DNA of 64,000 nucleotides from contig JAUPFV010000002.1 in NCBI GenBank assembly GCA_036936605.1, forward strand, positions 198,857,273-198,921,272, written 5' to 3'. The stretch comes from Limnanthes douglasii subsp. nivea (Eukaryota; Streptophyta; Magnoliopsida; Brassicales; Limnanthaceae). The notes under the pieces were generated by a model. The model was not told where the DNA came from and did no database searches. It saw only the letters and a list, made by a program, of their open reading frames with translations. Within the stretch, counting starts at the first letter, position 1. Each line of letters begins with the position of its first letter. A program made the position numbers and the translations under genes. Positions 44,090-53,150 of this stretch are shown piece after piece.

Positions 44090-44144
44090 CAAATCGATCT
44101 GCACGCCCACATAGGCCCCTGATGTTCCAACTAAGGAGCTTCAT
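44090..44144 (-). pseudogene. L1 LINE ORF2, first codons only
   Basis: The minus-strand ATG at 44144 opens MKLLSWNIRGLCGRADRF, the start of the APE-type endonuclease of plant L1 ORF2. Homology ends by about 44090. The ATG overlaps the ORF1 stop in ATGA. Confidence 0.82.
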
Positions 44145-47041
44145 TTATCAACCAAGGAGTTTATGGGCACTCCGCGCCTCGCGTTTTTCTTTGTCTTTTT
44201 GCTTTGCACCTTTTGCCAAGTCTGATCAGAATGCTCGGCAGGGCTGTTCGGTAGATGTGTGAAATCGTCATTTGTTTGATGTTCAAATGTTGGATCCCGG
44301 CCTCGAGTATCTGCCAGGGGATTGCTCAAGGTTGATGGTTCCTCAAATTCATCATCACGTTCCTTGGGGGTGTCAATCATGGTTCCAGTTGTATCGGACT
44401 TGTTACCTCCCTTGTCTTGAGGTTTGTTATCAGCTGCCATCTGTTTGTCTTTGGTGCTAGTTTTATGGGATGGTTTTGCTTGTTGGGCAGTTTGCTTCGG
44501 CTGTGTGCTAACTGACGGTTTTTTCTGTGGGGTAGCATTTGCATGGGCTTTTCAATACTCCCGGTGCTCATTTGTTTGTGGCTGTTCACCATTTTGTGGC
44601 ATTCTTTGCCATTTCATTGCATCCCTTTTTTGTGTGCTGGTATTTGGTCTAGGTGGACAACACAGGTGGTTGTGCCCAAATCATTGACATATATGGCAAA
44701 ATAAAGGGTAGTTCTCGTACTCCACCATTTGTTCATAGCGCTTCCCGCAAGGCAAATTGACACAAAACTTTGTAATTGGTTCTTTACTCACATCAATCTC
44801 AATCAAAACACGTGCGTAGGCCATCCTGGACTTGTCACAAGTACATTTGTCAGTATATAAGGGCTTACCAACCTTGGAGGCGATCTTGCTAAGGCCAGAT
44901 TCACTCCAGAAACCCAAGGGGATGTCACGGAGCACAACCTAAGTTGGGATCTTGGTGAAGAGATCGTCTATGAGCATTGTGCCTCTCTCAATCTGTTTTA
45001 ATAAGAGTGTCTTTCCATAGATGGTATACGGGCCACCTTGAAGGACTTTTAGCAAATCTTGTTCATTAGAGAACTTGAAGACGCTCCACCTTTTGCCATA
45101 AGGCAAAACCCTGCATCCAACACCCCAAGATTTCGTTATTGAGTCAAGTGCAAGCTTACCAGGGAATCGTCCAGTGAAACAGCCTATGAGGCAGTGTCCC
45201 CAAGTCTCAACAATTGGGATTTCGTCCATATGGTCGAGAGTGATGTCTTCATCATTAATAAGAGGAGCAATGAACCGTAACTTCAACCCTTTCGATTCTA
45301 AACGGGAGCCTTGAAATAGGCTGGAGAACATTTTAGATGGAGTTTGTGTTGTGCACGTTGAGGACGTATTCTGATCACTCTTGTATGATGATTGTCGGTT
45401 CCATACATTATTAGTTTGAAAAGAAGGAAATGGATTTGTTGTATGCATATTATTACCTTCCTTGTGAATTGAGAGGCCATTACCTTTATTTCGAATATTC
45501 AAATCTGTTGAATTAATTCCTTGCACCCTGTTCGAATTCAAATTCAAAATCCCGTTTTTAATTGCAGTTGAGTCCCCCGAATTGAAGTCTTTTCCATTCA
45601 ACTTTTCTGAATTAAATCCATGTTCGCTGTTCCAATTCAAATTCTCATTCCCGTCTTCAATTGCAGTTGAGTCCCCGAATTTAATACATTTTCCCTTCAA
45701 ATTCAAAAATCTCTGTGAAGTAAATTCGGAAGTAAAAGAAATCACATTACCTTTGTTAATTGCAGGGAGGGCTTTATTTACTTCTATTGCATTCAGATCC
45801 ATGGAAGTACTGTCTTCTCCATTTAAATTAAAAAACTTTTGCGAAGTAAATTCGTGCACAGTATCTTGTGCATGTAAGTTCAAATTTGTTTCTCTGAATT
45901 TAAATGATTTACTCTAAGTTACGTTGCCTTCTGTTGCTTTATATACAGTATTATGGTGCACGTTACCCTCCTTTGCATTAAATGCATTAATCCTCTTCAC
46001 GTTACTATTCTTTGCTTTAATTGTATGGAGGTTACTATTCTTTCTGTCTTTAAATGTATTGAAGTCCCTTGAACGGTTACTCTTCTCATTCAAATTTTCT
46101 TCTAAATCATTAATCTCATTTCCATTTCCGCATACATTTATCTCTCTGTCATTAATGGCACGAGATTTGAATTTGAAATTTTGAATAGGAGAATTAATCT
46201 CATTTCCGCATACATTTATCTCTCTGTCATTAATGGCACGAGATTTGAATTTGAAATTTTGAATAGGAGAATTAATCTCATTTCCGTGTACATTTAGATC
46301 TGTGTCGGCATTATTATCCTTTCCATTAGTAACGGTAGACTTGAATGCAGTTATGGCTTTGGATGAATGATCCCGACTGTTACGCATCCCTCTTGAATGC
46401 GTCAGTGACTTTCCATGAACGCCGATAGCAAAATTCCGATCACCGGAAAAAGTATTGTTTGCAGTTTTGGCTACCTCTTGCGGTGGTGGAATCGCCGGAA
46501 TACTTTCGTTTGCTAAGAACGGTTCCAGAGACAGATACAGCGGAGATATTGGTTTTTTCTTTTGCTTCTTTCTATGCCCCGATTTTCCGCAAACTGATTT
46601 TTCTCCTTGCTTTAACAATGAAGCATCATGAATGGTAGTCGCCGGAGATGAAAATTCGACTCCTGCAGAAGCTGCAATCTGTTCATCGGAGGCCGTTAAT
46701 ATCAGTTTATCGGTTTCGCAAACAACAATGATGTCTCGATCTTTATCGGTTTCCTCTTGTTCATCGCTTAGTTCCCGTTCGTCATCGCAAGTATCAACGC
46801 CAACCAGCATTTCCCGAGTCACCGATGGATCAAAATGAATTATATATATTGGAGAAGCAAGAGCGCAAATCAGATTATTACCAGAAAATTTTGACGTATT
46901 CCGTTTCCGCTTGTGTATCGGTTTCTTCTCTCCGGCCGCAATTTCCTGAACATTCACCTTGGCCAAATCCTCCATTGAAGAAATTAGAGACCGAACTACA
47001 CTTTTTCCGGTTGTATCAATTCGTCTTTGCGTGTTTTCCAT
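44141..47041 (-). pseudogene. L1 LINE ORF1 (DUF4283 and zinc-knuckle protein), three stops
   Basis: The minus-strand frame starts at ATG 47041 (375 aa to a TAA at 45914), continues 45883-44939 and 44938-44681, and ends at 44141. The N-terminus is basic and polar. The middle is Asn/Asp-rich with a perfect 26-residue tandem duplication (INSPIQNFKFKSRAINDREI units, 46130-46290). The DUF4283 core includes WGHCLIGCFTGRFPG and GPYTIYGKTLLLKQ, then RDIPLGFWSESGL. The zinc knuckle reads CHIC, stop, FGHNHLCC, and a Lys-rich tail follows. The stop at 44939-44941 is TAG at a position where relatives have Trp. ORF1 binds LINE RNA in live relatives. Confidence 0.9.
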
Positions 47042-47520
47042 TTAAACAGAAAATCAGATAATAATCATTCCAGAATAGAAATTGATAAATCTGCAAAAGT
47101 AATCTTGCTAGAGTAACAAAACACAGAGAATAAATCTGCAGGTTCACCAATATATAAATCACCCAAATTTATTAAAATAGTGAATGGAGATTTAAATCTT
47201 TTAGAATGATAAACACAGAGGAGGCGTCGACTTCTTTAACAGAACTACAAAGTGCAAATCGTAAAAGAAGATATCCACTGTTGAACGGCGGTGGGACCGT
47301 TTGCTTTCCAATGTGTGAATCGCCAAAGATAGCTTCCGATACAGTAGTGGAGGGTGTAATTTGATATTAAAATCTTGAAGAATAAGTAAATCAAAGAGGA
47401 AACAATGGCTTTCGATTGGAAATCGGAAAGAGAAAGAGATGAGAATAGAGAGAAAATGCTTTGAGCAAAAGCGTCTAGAGAGAAGGCAGAGCTTTCTTTC
47501 TAGAGAGAAACTTCCCTCTA
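47042..47520 (-). other. Probable L1 5' untranslated region
   Basis: Lies upstream of ORF1. Its minus strand is pyrimidine/TCTCTC-rich near 47430-47520 (TTTCTCTCTAGA repeats). The exact LINE 5' end is not defined, and no target duplication was found because the 3' end is missing. Confidence 0.5.
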
Positions 47521-47617
47521 ACTTCCCATTCTATAAACATTATACCTTAGATAATAACTTGGTTCCGACATTTATTGATATTTTAGTGTAAGTTCAACAC
47601 CAAAATATATGATTATA

Positions 47618-47813
47618 AAATATATTGATATTGGCCCCAATGGGGTAGCCGAGTTGGTTGAGTATGACATTCTTATAACTAAAAGGTCATGAGTTCTATA
47701 TAGGGTTTACCCTATGCACACTCATTGCACTCTGAATAGCGGCTGCGGGTTCCTTCCGAAAAGAAAAAGAAAAAAAATAAAAATAAATATATATCAATAA
47801 ATATATTGATATT
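47618..47813 (+). mobile_element. tRNA-derived SINE with 15-bp target duplication
   Basis: The body is 47633-47798 (166 bp). The RNA polymerase III A box is TAGCCGAGTTGG (47646-47657), and a B-box-like GGTCATGAGTTC lies at about 47685-47696. An A-rich tail (AAAAGAAAAAGAAAAAAAAT) closes it. A perfect 15-bp duplication, AAATATATTGATATT, lies at 47618-47632 and 47799-47813. It lies in the upstream region of the RPA-interacting-protein gene. Confidence 0.94.
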
Positions 47814-47858
47814 TTGACTAAGCATTATCTTTGGTACATACGAGTTGGGGTCAGTACT

Positions 47859-47880
47859 AAATTGGGCCGGGCCCATTGCC
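47859..47880 (+). promoter_or_regulatory. Paired Site II (TGGGCC/GGCCCA) elements
   Basis: TGGGCCGGGCCCA, a near-palindrome, followed by TTGCCCA, about 25 bases upstream of the TATA box of the RPA-interacting-protein gene. TGGGCY Site II motifs bind TCP factors in plant genes expressed in dividing cells, which suits a replication-protein partner. The function here is inferred. Confidence 0.6.
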
Positions 47881-47884
47881 CATT

Positions 47885-47893
47885 TATATAAAT
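47885..47893 (+). promoter_or_regulatory. TATA box of the RPA-interacting-protein gene
   Basis: TATATAAAT, 118 bases upstream of the ATG at 48003. It is followed by an ordinary leader with CTCTCTCTCCCTC near 47935. Confidence 0.7.
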
Positions 47894-48002
47894 AAAGTCT
47901 CACACCGGAACCCGAATCCAAATTATCGAAGAGCTCTCTCTCCCTCTGTTGATCGCAAGTTTTACTTCTTCCCCTCTATTATCCGTCGGTATCGTTGTAC
48001 TC

Positions 48003-50643
48003 ATGGAGGGAATACACAAGCAAAACACCGAAACGAAAAACGAAGGCGAAGGCGATGTCAGAACTCAAACATCGAAACGGGTCTCTCTTAAAAACCAGTC
48101 TCATTTCAATAACTATTCAATCTGGAAAGACAAGGTTCGTTGTTTTCTCATCTAATGAAACAATTACCATGTTTGATCACATGCCTTCTAGAATCAAATT
48201 AGAGCACTGTCAATCTTTACGGCAGTTGTTTGCAAAACTGATCACGCTAATTTTCTGATTTCGAGACTGATTTATAGTGTATTATTCTTGGAGGGTTTTG
48301 TGTTATTTTTTCTATATAAAAAATCGATTCAAGTGTTGATTGTAACACTAATGAAGTCTCCAGCTAAGGGAGAACTGTTACAAGAGGGTGCGTGAGGACC
48401 GGACTCGATTGCTGTGGAAAATGAGGTTGCCAGCTTCTCAGTTTCAGAACAATGAGGTTCTTCTTGTTTTTGGTTTTGTAATGTTTTCACCTGTTTAGAT
48501 GTTATATTTGTATGGAGTGAGTTATTTGGTGCTCTAAATTAGGTTCAATATCGGTGGAGATGATTATAGTTTCGTGTTAAAACTTATAACTATTCCTTAG
48601 CTCGGAAAAAACTACGGATGAATATAAGTAGGCTAACATTGGCTCGACGATAAATTATAGGCTCAGACCAAGCTCATGGACTAGTCAAAATAAAATTTGA
48701 GGCTGTGTTCGAACCAAGACGAGCTTCAAGCTTCACTATTTTTATTCAAGTGTATTCTGTACGAGTCCAACCGTAGCGGTGTACTGATGTTAGAACACAG
48801 GTTTTTAAAATGTTAGGACCCAAAATTTGTTGTATGGTTTGGATATTGGTGTTGTTAGTTCACGTGCACGATTGTATAGTTTCATTCAGAAAATTTGAGA
48901 TTACTCTTTGGTAGTAAAGATACAAGGTCCTTAAATTTTGTTTCTAAATCGACAATTTTCATTAGATGACTTTAGCAATGAACATTACTATCTACAACCT
49001 ATACTCTGGTGTTTATTATGTTTTGTGGTTAAAATCTTTGAAAAAGCTTGTTGGTTTAGGTGCTAACCAAACTTTTTGTTGCTACTATATTTCAGGTCAT
49101 GAGTAATCTATTCATTCACTTCTTTTGTATTTCAGGATCTTATCAAGTCTGCTTTTGAGGACATTTATTCTGATGAACTGAAAAAGATTAAAGACACATC
49201 TAGAGATACTATGAATATTTCCACTTCCCTTCCCGACTCTGATGATACCTTATGGGAATACGATGGCCTTCACAGTACGTATCAAGGTGAATGCGAAAAC
49301 ATACTGTTGGAAATGCAAAGGATTTTTTATGAAGATCTAAGAGTGCAAGAAGCTGAAGAAGGTGAGGATGCATTTCTGCTATGGAAAATTACCTAAAGCA
49401 ATCTTGTGAAATTACTACAATCTTTGCATAGCCACCGAATTTTGCAGCATAATTAGGGGTTGCTTGGTGTCTAGCTTATAAGCCAAAAGCTACTTTTTTC
49501 AGAAAAGATTATAGGTTGTTTAGTGTATTTTTCTTTTTAAAAGCTAACTTTCAAAGTGAAACAAAACACAATATCTAAAAAAAATACGTATGGCCAACGA
49601 TCCGTTAAAATAAATATATAAAAAATATTCAAGATGAGAAAAGCAAAAAAAAGCTTAATCTTTTGCTCTTAGGCTTTTTATCTTTTTGATCTTATAAGCC
49701 TAATATGCGCCCTGATTAAATTTATGCACATAATTTACTGTTTGATGCTTCCGTTTTTGAAATCCGACCTTAATGTTTGCTTTGCTCCTTGGAAAACAGA
49801 TAACCAATTTCAAACATGGGAAGACGAAGATGAGTACTTGGCTCGTGCAGTTTTTGAGAACATGAACTTAAATGATGAGCAGGTATGGTTGCCAACACTT
49901 ACGATGGTCCATGGCAAGGTATCCTAGACTAGCATCATGTATATGACTAGTAAACTTTTCTAACTTATTAGAAGACATCTAGTTATATGATCTATAATTT
50001 TGAAAATTAAAATACTTATCAGCATACTCCACCGTTCAACATGAGTGGACAAATTCTTTTGTAAGAGATTTCTGTGAAACGAAGTTTTGAACTTGAGAAA
50101 TGACCAACTTAGGTGCATCAGCAGACCTGGTGCCCAGTTTGCAAGAAAGGGGAGTTGCTAGAGAACCAGCAGAATATATATTGCACTCTTTGTAACCTTA
50201 AGCTAAACAAGGACAATGAGGTAATTTGTAGCTCTTTCTGAAGTTTTATGTCTTTTAGCAATCCTTTTGTTTTTCTGCCATGGAAGCTAGATATGGTAAA
50301 TGAACTAGCTTAAAATTGGCCTTTTATGTTAGTGAGGGATCGAAAAACTGTTCGTAAAAGTTAGAACACTGTTTCCTTCATCTCTTTCTTGCATGATAGC
50401 TTCCTTTGATTTTATATGCCAATGATCAATATTATGCCTAACGTTGAGGGGGACTGAAATCGAAATCCTGGATTTCAGGTGAATTTGGTTGTACTTCGAG
50501 ATCGATTGGCAGAATCACATGTAGAGCATCTTGATCGTCGGGGGTGCAGATTGAAACCTGAGTTTTGCATCGAGACTCGATTCAATTTAACTGCACTTTA
50601 CATCCGCTGTAATGGTTGTAACACATTTGAGGTCATCATATAG
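48003..50643 (+). CDS. RPAIN: RPA-interacting protein, intact host gene, six exons, 268 aa
   Basis: Exons read from GT-AG borders with continuous phase: 48003-48134, 48364-48456, 49136-49361, 49800-49882, 50113-50220 and 50479-50643. The product has a basic N-terminus (SHFNNYSIWKDK, then LRENCYKRVREDRTRLLWKM). An acidic middle follows (LWEYDGLHSTYQGECENILL, EMQRIFYEDLR, WEDEDEYLARAV). The C-terminal zinc-binding domain has C-x2-C pairs (WCPVCKKGEL, YCTLCNLKL), CNGC and FEVII. Family members bind replication protein A and help bring it into the nucleus. The N-terminal basic, middle and C-terminal zinc-domain layout fits. No stop or frameshift was found. It is the only clearly intact host gene. 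Intron 3 has a stretch of low-complexity sequence. Confidence 0.93.
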
Positions 50644-51349
50644 TTATTTTTTATGTTCTTTGTTTATATTTGTAGAGTTTGTTAGGTCCCGTTTACTTGT
50701 GAGCATAGTTCAGCAGAAACATCGAGGCTAACATTTCAAAGCCACCCGTTTCATAAGAGAATCAAAATAGAATCACCAGCTAATTTAGAGATGACAAACT
50801 TGCTTAATTTCGTTGAGCCGCGATAGCAGAAATGCGTTTAAATAGATGTATTGGCATTTTAGTTTTTTCCGAATACTTCCAAGAATAACACCTTAATAAA
50901 ATATTTATTTCAGCCTTATGATAAAGTCAGAAATACACGAAGGAGAAACCGTGTATAACTCTTCATAAAGATTAAATTTGAAAGAACTTCAACCGTTGAA
51001 CGATTGCAATAACAATAATGGCATGGCAACTTTATAATCTATGCCATATTTGAACGAGTACCATTTTTCTACAAGATGGTGATTATATCTTTCAATTGTC
51101 GCATTGGATTTTATTTTTATTTTAAAAACTGAAAAGCCAATTATATACTTATCGGTTGGAGAAATGTATGAGTCTAATAAAAAACAATAAGCTCTTGATA
51201 TGACTATATCGTTTTACTAACGAGAACTAGAAAAAATTTCGTTATACGACAGAGGTTCATATAAATCATGTTTGTTTGCTACGAAAGAAGCAAGTAGAGT
51301 TGAGTAAGCAAAATAAACAAAATCCGCGAGTTTGTAAATTTATTTGTAC
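50644..51349. other. Gene 3' region and spacer, nothing recognised
   Basis: AT-rich sequence after the RPA-interacting-protein stop. It may include the 3' untranslated region and decayed copia sequence near its end. Confidence 0.5.
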
Positions 51350-52402
51350 GAGTAGATCTAGTGAGAGGTGTAGATTTTGTAGCATCACCAAGAGAAGAAG
51401 CATATTCAAGGAATTGGTGAAGCATGGGTCATATTAGCTGATGTAGATGTCTCGTGATCTGATACATCGGGATCAATTTATATATCTTTATTTGCCATGT
51501 GATTTTTTCGAAACCAAATAAAACGAGTTATACTAAAGAAATATGACATGTGAAGATATATATACCTTTGACTTGGGGGATCAAAGCAACCATAAACCAC
51601 ACAAATACACATAGTTATTTTAGGAGACACTTTGTTCCATTTGACATGATAACAAACACGTACATCCCAACACTTGTAATTATGAATAATCTAGAGGTTG
51701 CCCATGTAACTTCTAAAATAGATACATCCCTGAATTATGTGCGCTAAGAATTTGATTAATCACATGTACAAAAAAATTAGAAGTACTTATCCCCAAAAAG
51801 TAGTAAGAACTTCAACATATAAAAGCAAAGAATGAGCAATCTCAACAAGGTGACAATGTTTTCTTTGCGCAACACCATTATGTTGAGGGGTGTTAGTATA
51901 AGATGACTGATGTATGGTACCGTCGAATGTAAGTAACTTAGTGAAATAGTTGGAGGTATATTTACCTTATAAATCACACATGAGCACTTTATCATAGTAA
52001 AACATTGACTTTTAACAAATGTTTTATATTTTTTTATAAATTTCAAAGAAATCAAACATTTGTTTTATAAAATAAACCCACGTATACAAGTATAGTCACC
52101 AATAAAAGATATATAATAACCCAAACCACTTTTTATAGAAACATGAGATGGACTCTAAGCATAGATAATATCAAAAGATGCAACAAAATGATAAACATTT
52201 TTATTAACGATGAATCATAAAATTTTACAAGTTTACAACCAATACAACCTAAGATATTACAAGTGTTTAGATGACCCAAAACATATATAGATACTAAGAA
52301 GTTTAAACGTGAAGCAAATACATATAAGAGAAATTAATGGCACATATCAAATTCAGACACCAAATGACTCAAACAAAACAAAGACAAACCAACAATGGAG
52401 GC
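51350..52402 (-). pseudogene. Copia integrase relic, left of Tat element 2
   Basis: The minus strand shows broken copia integrase in order. At about 52160-52090 are FDIIYAESPSHVS and GYYISFIGDYT. The TPQ(H)NGVAQRK region is at 51860-51895, and the C-terminal CFDPPSQRYISSHVIF segment is at about 51540-51590. Its N-terminal partner (protease, gag) lies on the far side of Tat element 2 at 62600-63350. The element was therefore whole before the insertion. Confidence 0.75.
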
Positions 52403-52830
52403 TGGTTTGGTTTATTTTGGGTTGAGGGTAATTTTGTAAAGTGTTTTGTAAAATATTTTGAGTATTAAGTGTTTAGTGTAAAGTAGTGAGAGATTTGAGC
52501 AGCCTGGTTGTATTAAATGTTCATTACTCTCATTAATGAGAGTGGTTGGGGTATTTATACCCTTAATCAAGGACCCATGGGCTTCCGAGTCAAGTTATGA
52601 AATCGGGCCAAGTTTGAGGACCCATTAATCTTTTAAGCTGATTAGCACATAGCTTAGTCAAAAGGTGTTTAAGTGTTTTTACTTTTGTCCTGTCCGGATA
52701 GTTCAGTGGTACGTTATTTTTGGTAGGACTAAAAACTATACTTAGCCAGTAGTGACTTTGTCCGATCTGCCTATGTAATCCGTATTTGGAGGTTTATTCT
52801 CATCATTAACTCAGTTCAAAGCCTGTCCGG
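52403..52830 (-). repeat. 3' LTR of Tat element 2
   Basis: Plus-strand start TGGTTTGGTT at 52403. It is essentially identical to the other LTR up to 52720 (318 bp) and then the two diverge abruptly. The inner border is estimated near 52830, where a pyrimidine tract (CTTTTCTCTTTCC, the polypurine tract on the minus strand) follows. The sudden loss of identity is unexplained. Confidence 0.75.
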
Positions 52831-53052
52831 ACTGCTTTTCTCTTTCCAAAATTTTAAGAGTTTTCTTCTTGAATCGTGGGACACGTATCACAATCTGGTT
52901 TGACCTACCAGCCGTTATTCTTCCTAGATCGGCGCACTCACTAAGTCTAGAAAGTTACCTAGGCATTTAATCCTTCACATGTTTGCGCCGTCTTTAATCA
53001 TTGCCAAACCCTCTTCAACTTATCCTAGGTAATAGTTACTTTTTTCTACTAT

Positions 53053-53060
53053 TATATAAA
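53053..53060 (+). promoter_or_regulatory. TATA box of the Tat 2 antisense gene
   Basis: TATATAAA, 91 bases upstream of the antisense-gene ATG at 53151 and antisense to the retrotransposon. A leader with CTTCATCACTC follows. The position just inside the 3' LTR suggests a dedicated promoter. Confidence 0.6.
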
Positions 53061-53150
53061 TCATTTTTTACTATTTCATTGTCTTCATCACTCAAAACCT
53101 TTCTAGAGAGATTTTCAATCTTATATTCAAACTTGTTCTTGAATATTTTT

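Noticed and set aside
47949..48002. Upstream in-frame ATG for the RPA-interacting protein
   Set aside because: An ATG at 47949 would add 18 residues. I chose 48003 because the family has a short basic N-terminus. This is a preference and not proof.
53001..53150. Extra 50 N-terminal codons for the Tat 2 antisense gene
   Set aside because: This stretch contains the TATA box and leader. The ATG at 53151 is the better start.
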